Shown here: positions 29,641 through 38,830 of the stretch, piece by piece
Position numbering within the stretch: position 1 is the first letter of the stretch
Layout: the number at the start of each line of letters is the position of its first letter
Source: Paracoccus acridae
GTDB lineage: Bacteria > Pseudomonadota > Alphaproteobacteria > Rhodobacterales > Rhodobacteraceae
Assembly (NCBI RefSeq): GCF_014642735.1
Contig: NZ_BMIV01000006.1
Coordinates: 124,001 to 188,000 of the forward strand
Length of the DNA stretch: 64,000 bases
Direction: 5' to 3'
The notes under the pieces: model-generated
What the model saw: only the letters and a program-made list of their open reading frames with translations
Told to the model about the DNA's origin: nothing
The model's database searches: none
Made by a program: the position numbers and the translations under genes

Positions 29641-30675
29641 ATGGCTATGATTACCCTGCGCCAGCTTCTCGACCACGCGGCCGAGAATGGCTACGCAGTC
29701 CCCGCCTTCAACATCAACAACATGGAGCAGGGCCTGGCGATCATGACCGCCGCGCAGGCGACGAAGTCTCCGGTGATCCTGCAGGCCAGCCGGGGCGCGC
29801 GCGCCTATGCCAACGACCTGGTGCTGGCGGGCCTGATCCAGGGCTTTGCCAGGGCATTTCCCGACATCCCGCTGTGCATGCATCTTGACCACGGCAACGG
29901 CTTGGCGACCTGCGCCACCGCCATCCAGAACGGCTTCACCAGCGTGATGATGGACGGCTCGCTGAAGGCCGACGGCAAGACGCCCGCCGATTACGACTAT
30001 AACCGCGACGTGACCGCCCAGGTGGTGCAGATGGCCCATGCCTGCGGCGTGTCCGTGGAGGGCGAACTGGGCGTCCTGGGCAGCCTGGAAACCGGCATGG
30101 GCGACCAGGAGGACGGCCACGGCGCGACCGAGCAACTGGGCCACGACCAGCTTCTGACCGACCCGGACGAGGCCGTGCGCTTCGTCAACGACACGAACGT
30201 GGACGCGCTGGCGATCGCCATGGGCACCTCGCACGGCGCCTACAAGTTCTCGCGCAAGCCCGACGGCGACATCCTAGCGATGCATGTGATCGAGGAAATC
30301 CACACCCGTCTGCCCAACACCCATTTGGTGATGCACGGCTCGTCCTCCGTCCCCGAGGATCTGCAGCAGATCATCAACAGCTATGGCGGCGACATCAAGC
30401 CGACCTGGGGCGTCCCAGTCGAGGAGATCCAGCGCGGCATCAAGCACGGCGTTCGCAAGGTCAACATCGACACCGACAACCGCCTGGCCATGACCGCCGC
30501 GATCCGCAAGGTCTTCTCGGAAGAACCGTCCGAGTTCGACCCGCGCAAATACCTCAAGCCCGCGATGCAGATGATGTCGCAGGTCTGCAAGGACCGCTTC
30601 GAGGCCTTCGGCACGGCCGGCAACGCCGACAAGATCGTCCCGCTGCCGCTGTCGGCGATGGCCTCGCGCTATTGA
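29641..30675 (+). CDS. fba: Class II fructose-bisphosphate aldolase
   Basis: This 344-residue zinc aldolase joins or splits fructose 1,6-bisphosphate, or sedoheptulose 1,7-bisphosphate from erythrose 4-phosphate and DHAP in some relatives. Zinc-binding histidines lie in MHLDHGN and in [13 protein letters not shown]; the phosphate loop is seen in [19 protein letters not shown]. It is the last gene of the DeoR-eryH-eryI-fbp-fba operon, 6 bases after fbp, and is closed by an intrinsic terminator. Activity on a C4 sugar plus DHAP would suit the island but is speculative. Confidence 0.93.
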   Translation: MAMITLRQLLDHAAENGYAVPAFNINNMEQGLAIMTAAQATKSPVILQASRGARAYANDLVLAGLIQGFARAFPDIPLCMHLDHGNGLATCATAIQNGFTSVMMDGSLKADGKTPADYDYNRDVTAQVVQMAHACGVSVEGELGVLGSLETGMGDQEDGHGATEQLGHDQLLTDPDEAVRFVNDTNVDALAIAMGTSHGAYKFSRKPDGDILAMHVIEEIHTRLPNTHLVMHGSSSVPEDLQQIINSYGGDIKPTWGVPVEEIQRGIKHGVRKVNIDTDNRLAMTAAIRKVFSEEPSEFDPRKYLKPAMQMMSQVCKDRFEAFGTAGNADKIVPLPLSAMASRY

Positions 30676-30697
30676 TCTGCGGCTAGGATGAAGATGG

Positions 30698-30724
30698 GGC
30701 CTCGCCGATTGGCGGGGCCTTTTT
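30698..30724 (+). terminator. Intrinsic terminator after fba
   Basis: GGCCTCGCC (30698-30706) pairs with GGCGGGGCC (30711-30719) with one G-T pair around GATT, followed by TTTTT. It closes the eryH/fba operon. Confidence 0.88.
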
Positions 30725-30759
30725 CGTCGGAAGGATGGCGGGCCGCGCAGGGGCCAGCG

Positions 30760-31536
30760 TCAGATGCCTGTCGAGCCTGCCAGGATGCCGCCGTCGATCG
30801 TCAATTCCGCCCCGGTCATGTAGGCGGCTTCGTCCGAGGCAAGAAGAACCGCGATCGCCGCCACCTCCTCGGGCCTGCCGAACCGGCGCATGGGTGTGTC
30901 CGCCACGATGGCCGCTTCGCGTTCCGCCCGGGCCGGGCCTTGGCCCAGCATCGGCTCCCACATCGGGGTCATCACGGCGGCGGGATGGATCGAGTTGCAG
31001 CGGATGTTCAGACCCTGTGCGGCGCAATAGAGCGCCACGCTTTTGGTGTGGTTGCGGATCGCCGCCTTCGACGACGCATAGGCCGCTGCCATCGGAACCC
31101 CGACCACCCCCGACCGAGAGGAGATGTTGATGATGGACCCCGCCCCCTTGGCACGCATGGCGCGGATCGCGTAGCGGCATCCCAGGAAGGTGCCGTCCAG
31201 GTTCACGGCATGAACGGCCCGCCAATGGGAAAGCTGGGCATTTTCCGGATCGTGGCTGGGGGTCGGCTGTTCCTCGAAACCCGTGATCCCGGCGTTGTTC
31301 ACAAGGATGTCCAGGGTAGGAAACCGTCTTGCGACATTGTCCCAGTCCGCTTCGGATGACACGTCCAGGCGAAGGAAGGTTCCGCCGATGGCATCCGCGA
31401 CGGCCTCGCCCTGGTCAGTGTCGATATCGGTCACGATGACCTGCGCCCCCTCAGATGCGAAGGCCTTGGCGATGGCTTCACCGATGCCGCGCGCCGCCCC
31501 TGTTACCAGGGAGGTCTTGCCTGCAAGTCTGGTCAT
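30760..31536 (-). CDS. Short-chain dehydrogenase/reductase
   Basis: This 258-residue classical SDR has the nucleotide motif [10 protein letters not shown], an acidic residue after strand 2 (VTDIDTD) suggesting NAD rather than NADP, the NNAG motif, catalytic serine in NISSRSG and YASSK (Tyr-x3-Lys). The C-terminal IDGGILAGS is typical. It converges on the fba operon but has its own control region. The substrate is unknown; its closeness to the polyol island makes a sugar-alcohol dehydrogenase conceivable, no more than that. Confidence 0.86.
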   Translation of the reverse strand: MTRLAGKTSLVTGAARGIGEAIAKAFASEGAQVIVTDIDTDQGEAVADAIGGTFLRLDVSSEADWDNVARRFPTLDILVNNAGITGFEEQPTPSHDPENAQLSHWRAVHAVNLDGTFLGCRYAIRAMRAKGAGSIINISSRSGVVGVPMAAAYASSKAAIRNHTKSVALYCAAQGLNIRCNSIHPAAVMTPMWEPMLGQGPARAEREAAIVADTPMRRFGRPEEVAAIAVLLASDEAAYMTGAELTIDGGILAGSTGI

Positions 31537-31610
31537 GAAAAAACCTTGGACAAGGATTGAACGAAGGCACGCCTGTCAGGCGGGCCGACTGCAAGTGTCG
31601 ATTGGCCGGA

Positions 31611-31620
31611 TCACCGGTGA
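31611..31620. promoter_or_regulatory. Palindrome TCACCGGTGA in the SDR upstream region
   Basis: This perfect 10-base palindrome lies 75 bases upstream of the SDR start in the 257-base gap to the next gene. I see nothing else distinctive in the gap. It may be an operator, but a match of this length can arise by chance. Confidence 0.3.
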
Positions 31621-31793
31621 CGCTTGTTCATGTCCATAACTCCTGCTGAATGGCGAACCTACACCCGACAGGCCCGTCCTTCAAGAACAAGGCTTCGAGG
31701 AGGACCGGCAGCCTGGCCCCCGAGGCGTCTCTTGCGCTGAAACTTCTCTGCCTCTTTCCGGTTATCCCCCCGACACTGGAAAGGAACCCCGCC

Positions 31794-32159
31794 ATGGCCA
31801 CCGAACCCAAACCCAGCCGCGGCATGCCCCGGTCGCTGATTTACGCGCTGATCCCCGCCGGTTTTCTGATCATGGTCGCCTTCATGGTCCTGTCGGGACG
31901 CGACCGGTCCGAAACCGCTGCAGAGGCCGCAGTCGAAACGACGGATACCGCGCCCCTGCCGATCGAAAACGCGCCGGGCACCGCGCCCCCTGCTGACGCC
32001 GCACCGGCGGATGCCGCACCGGCGGAGGCAGCCCCAGCAGAAGCCGCGCCTGCGGATACTGCCCCAGCAGACGCCGCGCCCGCAGACGCGCCCCCGGCCG
32101 ACGCAGCGCCGGCGGATGCCGCCCCCGCAGACGCCGCCCCGGCCGAACCGGCCAACTGA
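31794..32159 (+). CDS. Small membrane-anchored protein with ADAAP-type repeats
   Basis: This is an unrecognised 121-residue protein. One transmembrane helix (about residues 14-33, RSLIYALIPAGFLIMVAFMV) follows a short basic N-terminus, and the last 55 residues are a low-complexity tail built from PADAAPADAAPAEAAPAE-type five-residue units. The tail is acidic and proline-rich and would extend into the periplasm. Start MATEPKPS follows AAAGGAA. A cell-wall spacer or an acid-rich linker is possible; the repeat could vary in length between strains. Confidence 0.65.
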   Translation: MATEPKPSRGMPRSLIYALIPAGFLIMVAFMVLSGRDRSETAAEAAVETTDTAPLPIENAPGTAPPADAAPADAAPAEAAPAEAAPADTAPADAAPADAPPADAAPADAAPADAAPAEPAN

Positions 32160-32245
32160 CGCCTCGGCCCCGTGCCGCATGACGCCGGGGCGCGGCGGGG
32201 CGGTCGCCGCTTGACGCCGCCCCCTGCATCGGCCATGCCCCGGCC

Positions 32246-34093
32246 ATGCTGCGCATCGACGACATATCCTATTCCATCCAGGGCCGCCCCTTGTTCGAAG
32301 GGGCCTCGGCCACCATTCCCGAAGGCCACAAGGTCGGCCTTGTCGGTCCCAACGGCGCGGGAAAGACCACGCTGTTCCGGCTGATCCGCGGCGAACTGAG
32401 CCTCGACGGCGGCGACATCAGCCTGCCCAGTCGCGCCCGCATCGGCGGCGTCGCGCAAGAGGCGGCGGGGACCGCGACCTCGGTCCTGGAAACTGTCCTG
32501 GCCGAGGACAAGGAACGCGCGGCCCTGCTGGCGGAAAGCCACAGCGCCACCGACGCGCATCGCATCGCGGACATCCAGACCCGGCTTGCCGATATCGACG
32601 CCTGGTCGGCCGAGGCGCGGGCGGCGTCCATCCTGGACGGCCTCGGCTTTTCCACCGCCGACCAGGCGCGGCCCACCAGCGACTTTTCCGGCGGCTGGCG
32701 GATGCGCGTGGCGCTGGCGGGCGTGCTGTTCGCGCAGCCCGACCTGCTGCTGCTGGACGAACCCACGAACTATCTGGACCTGGAAGGCGCGCTGTGGCTG
32801 GAAACCTATCTGGCGCGCTATCCGCACACGGTCATCATCATCAGCCACGACCGCGACCTTTTGAACCGCGCCGTCGGCCATATCCTGCATCTCGAAAACC
32901 GCAAGCTGACGCTCTACACCGGCGGCTATGACGATTTCGCGCGGATGCGGGCCGAACGCCGCGCCCTGCAAGCGGCCGAGGCCAAGAAGCAGCAGGCCCG
33001 CCGCGCGCATCTGCAAAGCTTCGTGGACCGCTTCGGCGCCAAGGCCAGCAAGGCCCGCCAGGCCCAAGCCCGCGTCAAGATGCTGGCCCGGATGGAGCCG
33101 ATCACCGCGCCCGAGGAAGCCAAGTTCCACCGCTTCGGCTTTCCCCAGCCCGAGGAACTGTCGCCCCCCATCGTCGCGATGGAAGGGGTCAGCGTCGGCT
33201 ATGACGGGCGCGCGGTCCTGCGCAAGCTGTCGCTGCGCATCGACCAGGACGACCGGATCGCCCTTCTGGGCCGGAACGGGCAGGGGAAATCGACGCTGTC
33301 CAAGCTTCTGGCCGAACGCCTGCCCGCGATGGAGGGCAAGCTGACCCGGTCGTCCAAGCTGCGCATCGGATACTTCGCCCAGCACCAGGTGGACGAACTG
33401 GATCTGGCCGAAACGCCCCTGGACCATATCCGCAGGCTTCGCCCGAACGAGGCGCCGCCCCGGCTTCGCGCGCGCCTGGCGGGCTTCGGCCTGATGGAGG
33501 CGCAGGCCGAAACAAAGGTCGGCCAACTGTCCGGCGGGCAGAAGGCGCGGCTGTCGCTGCTGATCGCGACCATCGACGCGCCGCATCTGCTGATCCTGGA
33601 CGAACCGACCAACCACCTGGACATCGAATCCCGCGAAGCCCTGACCGAGGCGCTGAACGACTATACCGGCGCGGTGGTGCTGGTCAGCCACGACATGCAC
33701 CTGCTGGGCCTGGTCGCGGACCGGCTGTGGCTGGTGCGTGACGGGGCCGTCGCGCCATACGAGGGCGACCTGGACGATTACCGCCGCTTCCTGCTGGGCG
33801 GGGACGAGCCGAAGGTGGTCGAGGAAAAGCCGAAATCCGCGCCGAAACGCGCGCCGCGCGACGAGTTGCTGGCCCTGCGCGCCGAGGCCCGCCGGGCCGA
33901 GGAACGCGTCCAGAAGCTGGCCGAGATGCTGCAGAAGCTGGACGTGAAGCTGGCCGATCCGGCGCTGTACAACGACCCGCACGAGGCGAAACGCTGGTCC
34001 GCCAAGCGCGCCGAAGCCGTGCAGGCCATGGCGCGGGCCGAGGATATCTGGATGAATGCGTTGGAAAATCTGGAAGGCGCGGAGCGGGGATAG
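32246..34093 (+). CDS. ABC-F family ATPase
   Basis: The 615-residue protein has two soluble ABC domains and no membrane segments, as in ribosome-associated ABC-F factors. Domain 1 shows GPNGAGKTT, FSGGWRMRVALA and LLLLDEPTNYLD. Domain 2 shows GRNGQGKST, LSGGQKARLSL and LLILDEPTNHLD. The basic linker between them (ARRAHLQSFVDRFGAKASKA) is the usual tRNA-interaction region. A C-terminal coiled-coil of about 80 residues follows, as in Uup-like members. It probably acts on stalled ribosomes or translation quality control rather than transport. Confidence 0.92.
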   Translation: MLRIDDISYSIQGRPLFEGASATIPEGHKVGLVGPNGAGKTTLFRLIRGELSLDGGDISLPSRARIGGVAQEAAGTATSVLETVLAEDKERAALLAESHSATDAHRIADIQTRLADIDAWSAEARAASILDGLGFSTADQARPTSDFSGGWRMRVALAGVLFAQPDLLLLDEPTNYLDLEGALWLETYLARYPHTVIIISHDRDLLNRAVGHILHLENRKLTLYTGGYDDFARMRAERRALQAAEAKKQQARRAHLQSFVDRFGAKASKARQAQARVKMLARMEPITAPEEAKFHRFGFPQPEELSPPIVAMEGVSVGYDGRAVLRKLSLRIDQDDRIALLGRNGQGKSTLSKLLAERLPAMEGKLTRSSKLRIGYFAQHQVDELDLAETPLDHIRRLRPNEAPPRLRARLAGFGLMEAQAETKVGQLSGGQKARLSLLIATIDAPHLLILDEPTNHLDIESREALTEALNDYTGAVVLVSHDMHLLGLVADRLWLVRDGAVAPYEGDLDDYRRFLLGGDEPKVVEEKPKSAPKRAPRDELLALRAEARRAEERVQKLAEMLQKLDVKLADPALYNDPHEAKRWSAKRAEAVQAMARAEDIWMNALENLEGAERG

Positions 34094-34123
34094 CTGTTGC
34101 GCAAATGTGCCGCCCGGGCGATG

Positions 34124-34167
34124 ATCGTTAACGATTGGCCCGTGGCGCCTTGTGCAGTGTAACGATT
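34124..34167. promoter_or_regulatory. Palindrome ATCGTTAACGAT and TAACGATT repeat upstream of the MipA-like gene
   Basis: The 12-base perfect palindrome ATCGTTAACGAT (34124-34135) contains TAACGATT, which recurs at 34160-34167, 31 bases downstream and close to three helical turns. Both lie in the 125-base gap before the MipA-like gene, so they form a plausible operator for a dimeric regulator. The regulator is unknown. Confidence 0.45.
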
Positions 34168-34218
34168 CGACCCTAGGAAGCGATTACATCCCGCCGACCC
34201 CTCCTGAAGGAAACGACC

Positions 34219-34962
34219 ATGAAACATGTGCTGGCCTTGGCCGTCCTTGCCGCATCCGCTGCCACGGGTGCTCATGCGCAGGATTTCGGCTTTGCAGGCC
34301 GCGAGTTTTCGGTCGATCTGGGGGTCGGCGTGGATGTCGGCCCGGATTATCCGGGTTCCGACGATGCCGAGGCCGGTCCCTGGCTGATCTGGCGCAACGC
34401 GGGCTTCGGCCCCCGGGGCAGCAACCTGCGCGAGGGTTTCGCGATCTCTCCCTCCTTCGGGACGGTCGGCGAACGCGATGCGTCGGACAGCGACGATCTG
34501 GCGGGGATGAAGGACATCGACCGCGCCTATGAACTGGGTCTGCGCGTCAGCTATGGCGCGGGTCCGGTGACGGCCTTCGGTTCGGTCCGCAAGGGCTTTG
34601 ACGGGCACGAGGGGCTGACCGGGGAAGTCGGCGCAAGATACCGCACCGAACTGTCCGACCGCGTCACCCTTTGGTCGGGCCTGAGCTTCGGCTATGGCGA
34701 CGGCGATTACAACGCCACCTATTTCGGCGTCACCCCCGAGGAGGCGATCGGGGGCCGTCCCGCCTATGACATCGGCGGCGGCTTCAACAAGGCGTCGATC
34801 ACCTTCGAGGCGCAATACGCTCTGACGGAAAACACCTCGCTTCTGGGCGAAATCGAATACGGCAAGCTGATCGGCGATGCCGCGGATTCGCCGGTGGTCC
34901 AGGACGAATACCAGCCCGCGATCAAGTTCGGGGTCGTGCGCAAGTTCTCGTTCGGGTTCTGA
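34219..34962 (+). CDS. MipA/OmpV family outer membrane protein
   Basis: The 247-residue protein has a clear signal peptide (KHVLALAVLAASAATGAHAQ) and an amphipathic beta-strand pattern, ending in KFSFGF with a C-terminal phenylalanine, the outer-membrane beta-barrel signal. The MipA/OmpV family includes MltA-interacting scaffolds and colonisation-related porin-like proteins. Sequence landmarks are VDVGPDYPGSDDAEAGPW and ASITFEAQYALTENTSLLG. The gene stands alone, with a candidate operator upstream and an intrinsic terminator downstream. Confidence 0.85.
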   Translation: MKHVLALAVLAASAATGAHAQDFGFAGREFSVDLGVGVDVGPDYPGSDDAEAGPWLIWRNAGFGPRGSNLREGFAISPSFGTVGERDASDSDDLAGMKDIDRAYELGLRVSYGAGPVTAFGSVRKGFDGHEGLTGEVGARYRTELSDRVTLWSGLSFGYGDGDYNATYFGVTPEEAIGGRPAYDIGGGFNKASITFEAQYALTENTSLLGEIEYGKLIGDAADSPVVQDEYQPAIKFGVVRKFSFGF

Positions 34963-34981
34963 CCCGGAACATCCGAAACCG

Positions 34982-35010
34982 AAAGGCCGCGACACTGTCG
35001 CGGCCTTTTT
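34982..35010 (+). terminator. Intrinsic terminator after the MipA-like gene
   Basis: AAAGGCCGCGAC (34982-34993) pairs perfectly with GTCGCGGCCTTT (34997-35008) over a 3-base loop, followed by T residues. It probably works in both directions, as the next gene converges. Confidence 0.9.
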
Positions 35011-35035
35011 CGTTGTTCAGCGCAGGGGCATTCGA

Positions 35036-35698
35036 TCAGGCTGGCTTGCGGCGACGGCGCGTCATCGCCAGGGCGCCGATCCCCAGGCCCAGAAGGCCCG
35101 CCGACATGGGCAGCGGCACCGGCGCGGGCTGGTTGACGGACAGAACGGTGAACTCGGCCATTCTGTTGAAGAAGGTCATCGTTCCCCAGCCCAGCGACTC
35201 GGACGACAGATAGTCGTTGTTGAACAGATAGGTCAGCGCCCCGCCCGGTGTCGCATCGACCGTCAGCGACCGAAATTCGCCAAACAGCATATCGCCGTCG
35301 GCATAGGTGGCCGTCACGCCGTCCGTGCAGCCGACACCGGCAAGATTGCAGCGCAGCGCGTGGCCGCCATTGTCGAAGGGGGCGATCATGTCGCCGGGAT
35401 CCTCGGGGACGGCCAGCGTGGCGCGGAACGCCACCATGTCGCCGATGGCCAGCCCCGGTCGCAGGGTCGGCAGCGCCAGGGCGCTTTCCTCGGCCAGAAG
35501 GGTATCGAAGTAATGATCCCGCCATCCCGCCGGATCGGCCGGACCGGCGGTGCCGTAATCCGTTACCGATAGATCGGTGTATGTCGTGCCCTCGTATCGC
35601 AGGCTGATATCGAACCGGGCCAGGGTGGCCGCATTCGCCTGTCCGCCGATGCCGATCGCCAAGCCTGCCGCCAGCAGGGAAATGACCGTGATTTTCAT
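35036..35698 (-). CDS. Exported protein with VPLPA-CTERM-type sorting tail
   Basis: The 220-residue protein has an N-terminal signal peptide (VISLLAAGLAIGIGGQANA) and a C-terminal sorting signal made of VPLPMSAGLLGLGIGALA followed by the basic cluster RRRRK. That layout (VPLP motif, hydrophobic helix, arginines) is the VPLPA-CTERM variant of PEP-CTERM signals, processed by an exosortase. The middle domain is unrecognised and rich in Asp and Gly; two cysteines (CNLAGVGC) may form a disulfide. No exosortase gene is in this window. Likely a surface or exopolysaccharide-associated protein. Confidence 0.78.
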   Translation of the reverse strand: MKITVISLLAAGLAIGIGGQANAATLARFDISLRYEGTTYTDLSVTDYGTAGPADPAGWRDHYFDTLLAEESALALPTLRPGLAIGDMVAFRATLAVPEDPGDMIAPFDNGGHALRCNLAGVGCTDGVTATYADGDMLFGEFRSLTVDATPGGALTYLFNNDYLSSESLGWGTMTFFNRMAEFTVLSVNQPAPVPLPMSAGLLGLGIGALAMTRRRRKPA

Positions 35699-35881
35699 GC
35701 TCGAGCTTCCCGTCGCAAGATGCGGCATCCCAAGGCCGCGTCCCTCGATTACCGGCCGCAGTCGGCATCATGTCAAACCGAAACACGCTCGCATTCGGAG
35801 ATAGGCGAAAAAGGGATCATCCCGGGGAAAAGCCGCCGATGCGCTTTCGACGCGGCGATGCGGATCGGTCAAGCAGGGGAT

Positions 35882-35955
35882 TGGAGCGGGTGAAGGGAAT
35901 CGAACCCTCGTATTCAGCTTGGGAAGCTGCTGCTCTACCATTGAGCTACACCCGC
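35882..35955 (-). tRNA. tRNA-Gly (anticodon CCC)
   Basis: The 74-base gene folds as a cloverleaf with acceptor stem GCGGGTG/CACCCGC and an encoded TCCA end. The anticodon loop is TTCCCAA, so the anticodon is CCC, reading GGG. T-loop TTCGATT is canonical. It lies alone between the VPLPA protein gene and the DUF1489 gene. Confidence 0.95.
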
Positions 35956-35996
35956 GTGGCGCCTTGGCTAAACGAAGGCGCGGGCCTCGTCAAGCG

Positions 35997-36416
35997 TCAG
36001 ACAAGGCCCATCTCGGCAAGCGCGGCCGCCATCTGCGGGGGCAGGGCGGCGTCGCCTTCCCGACCGCGCGGCATGTCGGCGGGCGCATCCTGGGCGGAAA
36101 GATAGCGCCAGCCCTGGAAGGGGCGGCGCGGCACGGCCGTGACCGGCACGATGTCGCGATCCAGGATCAGCGCGCAGCGGCGGATGCCGTCGTCGCGGTG
36201 GTGTTCGTCCAGCCGGACGATCCGCTGGCGGGCCAGCATGACGCCCTTGAAGACCCAGAAGATCGACCCGCCCGCCAGAAGCTCATCCTCTCGCTTGGGC
36301 CACATGCGGGTGACATGGACGGCATGGCCGTCGCCGAAACGCCGCTGCCATTCGGCCAGATCCTCGGGGCCTTCGGCGCCCACGCAAAGCTTCATAAGGT
36401 GGAGTTGTGCTGACAT
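35997..36416 (-). CDS. DUF1489 family protein
   Basis: The 139-residue protein begins LHLMKLCVGAEGPEDLAEWQ and contains HVTRMWPKREDELLAGGSIFWVFKG and CALILDRDIVPV, which I recognise as the alphaproteobacterial DUF1489 family. No catalytic motif or membrane segment is apparent, and the function is unknown. It is followed on the same strand by tRNA-Gly 41 bases later and preceded by the trigger factor terminator. Confidence 0.75.
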   Translation of the reverse strand: MSAQLHLMKLCVGAEGPEDLAEWQRRFGDGHAVHVTRMWPKREDELLAGGSIFWVFKGVMLARQRIVRLDEHHRDDGIRRCALILDRDIVPVTAVPRRPFQGWRYLSAQDAPADMPRGREGDAALPPQMAAALAEMGLV

Positions 36417-36438
36417 GGCCGCAAGATAGGGGGTACCC

Positions 36439-36494
36439 GGCCACCTCACAAGGTGGCCGCAATTGAAAAGGCCGCGCGGGATGGCGCGGCCTTT
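36439..36494 (-). terminator. Tandem hairpins after trigger factor
   Basis: AAAGGCCGCGC (36467-36477) pairs with GCGCGGCCTTT (36484-36494); on the minus strand it ends in TTTTC, making it the tig terminator. A second perfect hairpin, GGCCACCT (36439-36446) with AGGTGGCC (36451-36458), lies between it and the DUF1489 start. Confidence 0.85.
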
Positions 36495-36515
36495 CGGTTC
36501 AGTGAAAAGGGACGA

Positions 36516-37850
36516 TCAAAGCTCGTCCAGGGCCTCGACGGCCTTTTCCAGTTCTTCCTTGGTCACGGTCTTTTCGGTGACCTGCGCCTGTTCGGCGATG
36601 TGATCGACGACCTTGTCCTCGAAGATCGGGGCGCGCAGCTGCTGCTGAACGGCCTGGTTCTGCTGGACGAACTCGAAGAAGGCGCGTTCCTGGCCGGGAT
36701 ACTGACGCGCGGCGCGCAGCACGGCCTGGGTCATTTCCTGGTCGGTGACGGTCACCTCGGCCTTCTGGCCGATCTCGGCCAGCAGCAGGCCCAGGCGCAC
36801 GCGACGCTCGGCCAGCTTCTTGTGTTCCTCGGTCGGCTCGATGTTGCCGTGGTTGTGGTCGTGGACCTCGGGGTTTTCCTCGTGCCACAGCTGGTGGGCG
36901 ATCTGCTGCGCCTCGGCCTCGACCAGCGATTCGGGCAGGTCGAACTTCACCTTCTCGTCAAGCTGGTCCAGCAGCGAGCGCTTCAGGATCGCACGGGCGG
37001 CGCCGGCATATTCCTGTTCCAGGCGGCCGGCGATCTGCTTCCTCAGGCCTTCCAAATCCTCGGCGCCGAACTTCTTGGCCAGCTCGTCGTCGATCTCCGC
37101 GGCCTTGGGGGCCTTCACTGCCTTGACCTTGCATTCGAAGGTGGCGTCCTTGCCCGCCAGATGCGGGGCGCCGTATTGATCGGGGAACTTGACGTTCACC
37201 GTCACGTCGTCATCGGCCTTGGCGCCGACCAGCTGGTCCTCGAAGCCCGGGATGAAGCTGTTCGAGCCCAGCACCAGCGGGTAATCCTCGCCCGCGCCGC
37301 CCTCGAAGGCCTCGCCATCGACAAAGCCCTTGAAGTCGATGACCACCTGGTCGCCGTCCTTGGCCTTGCTGCCCTTCTTGCGGTCCTCGAAGGACTGGGC
37401 CGACTTCGCCAGGTTCTCCAGCGCCTCGTTGATGGCGGCTTCCTCGGCCGGGACGGTCAGCTTTTCCAGGGTCAGGGTGGTCAGGTCCACCTCGGGGATC
37501 GCGGGCAGCGCCTCGTAGGAAACGTTGACGACCACGTCGTCGCCTTCCTTCCAGGTCTCGCCGTTCTGCATTTCCACCTTGGGCTGGGTCGCGGGACGGT
37601 CGCCCGAGGTGTCCAGGTGGTTCTTCAGCGCGCCGTCGATGGCTTCCTGCATGGCGTCGCCCAGGATACGCTGGCCGAACTGCTTCTTCAGCATGGCCAT
37701 CGGGACCTTGCCCTTGCGAAAGCCCTTCATCTCGACTTCGGGCTGCGCTTCCTTCAGCTTCGCATCGACCGTCGCGGCCAGATCAGCTGCCGGCAGGGTG
37801 AACTGATAGCCCCGCTTGAGACCTTCGTTCTGCGTTTCCGTGACCTGCAT
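36516..37850 (-). CDS. tig: Trigger factor (peptidyl-prolyl isomerase chaperone)
   Basis: The 444-residue ribosome-bound chaperone folds nascent chains. The N-terminal ribosome-binding domain holds [17 protein letters not shown], a version of the family GFRxGKxP signature. The central FKBP-like domain ([21 protein letters not shown]) gives prolyl isomerase activity. The helical C-terminal domain ends in an acidic tail ([10 protein letters not shown]). The start MQVTETQ was chosen with GAGGA upstream; a tandem ATG lies one codon earlier. The gene has its own terminator and no operon partner. Confidence 0.95.
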   Translation of the reverse strand: MQVTETQNEGLKRGYQFTLPAADLAATVDAKLKEAQPEVEMKGFRKGKVPMAMLKKQFGQRILGDAMQEAIDGALKNHLDTSGDRPATQPKVEMQNGETWKEGDDVVVNVSYEALPAIPEVDLTTLTLEKLTVPAEEAAINEALENLAKSAQSFEDRKKGSKAKDGDQVVIDFKGFVDGEAFEGGAGEDYPLVLGSNSFIPGFEDQLVGAKADDDVTVNVKFPDQYGAPHLAGKDATFECKVKAVKAPKAAEIDDELAKKFGAEDLEGLRKQIAGRLEQEYAGAARAILKRSLLDQLDEKVKFDLPESLVEAEAQQIAHQLWHEENPEVHDHNHGNIEPTEEHKKLAERRVRLGLLLAEIGQKAEVTVTDQEMTQAVLRAARQYPGQERAFFEFVQQNQAVQQQLRAPIFEDKVVDHIAEQAQVTEKTVTKEELEKAVEALDEL

Positions 37851-37993
37851 CATCGTCCTCATGCCATAATGGCCGCCACGACCGGCAGCCCGAAAAATTC
37901 CCGTCCTTCTAGTCGCGGGGTCAGGTCTCTGCAAGCGGAACCCGCGCGGCGGCCGGGGCGTTTTCCGCCGTCCCCATCTGCAAAAGGCCCGCC

Positions 37994-38443
37994 ATGACCC
38001 GTTTCAGCGTCATCATCGCCACCAGCCTTCTGGCCGCCGGCACAGGCTGGGCCCAGACCGCCGCATCCCCCGACATCGCCCAGCCCCGCGCCGCGACCGA
38101 AGCAGCCGCGGCCCAGGACGCCGCCCGCAACCAGGCGCCCGGTGGGCAGGTCCAGGGAACGCAGCCGGCCGCCACGCAGGAAGCCGGCCAGTCCGGCGAA
38201 GGGGATTGCCCGGCACCTGGCACCGTGGCCGAGCCCGCCACGACGCCGCAGCCGGGAAGCGACAGCACCGAGGCCAACAACGCCGGCAGCAGCGGCTGGA
38301 GCGGCGGCCTGGGCGGATCCCACCTGGGCACGAACACGCAAGGCGCGGTGAACGCCTCGCCGACCTGGCAGCCGCCGACGGCGCGGGGTCTGGACCTGAC
38401 CGGCCGGGCCGAACCCGTGGCGGCTACGGCGCCCGACTGCTGA
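37994..38443 (+). CDS. Secreted low-complexity protein of unknown function
   Basis: The 149-residue protein has a signal peptide ([19 protein letters not shown]) followed by an Ala/Gln-rich, Gly/Ser/Pro-rich body and a more structured tail, [14 protein letters not shown] then [10 protein letters not shown]. Similar GGSHxGT tails occur in small exported alphaproteobacterial proteins, but I know no function. Its TGA stop directly abuts the stop of the convergent gene on the other strand (TGATCA at 38441-38446), so no terminator separates them. Confidence 0.68.
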   Translation: MTRFSVIIATSLLAAGTGWAQTAASPDIAQPRAATEAAAAQDAARNQAPGGQVQGTQPAATQEAGQSGEGDCPAPGTVAEPATTPQPGSDSTEANNAGSSGWSGGLGGSHLGTNTQGAVNASPTWQPPTARGLDLTGRAEPVAATAPDC

Positions 38444-38830
38444 TCAGTTGAGGATCGGCGGCTGGGGCTCGGCGTCGTCCAGCCGCAGCCGCAGCCCGTC
38501 GCGGTTCAGGAACTCTCCGTCGCGGATCAGGGTGCGGTCGCCGTTCATGGCGCGGACAAGCTGGTCCAGCCGGTCGCGGGCGATGTCGTCCTTGACCAGC
38601 CCCTCGCGGCCGGCGCGGAACAGGACCACCGCGTCCCAAGCCACGCCCGATCCGTCTAGATAGGCCGTCATGTCGGGCCAGCGGATCTCGTCCCCGATCA
38701 CATGCAGATAGGCCGACCGCAACAGGTCGATCCGCCCGTCGCCGATGCCCAGAAGCACGATCAGCATCGTGAAGCCCTGGGTTTCGGCAAAGGTCTGCTG
38801 CACCCAGTCGTCGAAATCGGTCTCGTTCAT
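38444..38830 (-). CDS. Unknown protein translationally coupled to selB/selC
   Basis: The 128-residue protein begins [20 protein letters not shown] and contains EIRWPDMTAYLDGSG and DRTLIRDGEFLNRDGLRLRL. It has no signal peptide or clear membrane helix and looks like a soluble alpha/beta protein. Its ATG overlaps the selB stop (ATGA at 38830-38827), 18 bases beyond the selC 3' end. It can therefore be reached by ribosomes that read through selC, or from a transcript cut at selC. Linkage to selenium or formate metabolism is an inference from position only. Confidence 0.65.
   Translation of the reverse strand: MNETDFDDWVQQTFAETQGFTMLIVLLGIGDGRIDLLRSAYLHVIGDEIRWPDMTAYLDGSGVAWDAVVLFRAGREGLVKDDIARDRLDQLVRAMNGDRTLIRDGEFLNRDGLRLRLDDAEPQPPILN

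Noticed and set aside
24476..30675. Calvin-cycle (cbb) cluster suggested by transketolase, FBPase and aldolase
   Set aside because: No rubisco, phosphoribulokinase or CbbR gene; surrounding genes are eryH, eryI and a DeoR regulator, so polyol catabolism fits better.
31841..33982. A 713-codon open frame opposite the ABC-F gene
   Set aside because: No motifs; the plus strand holds two complete ABC domains.
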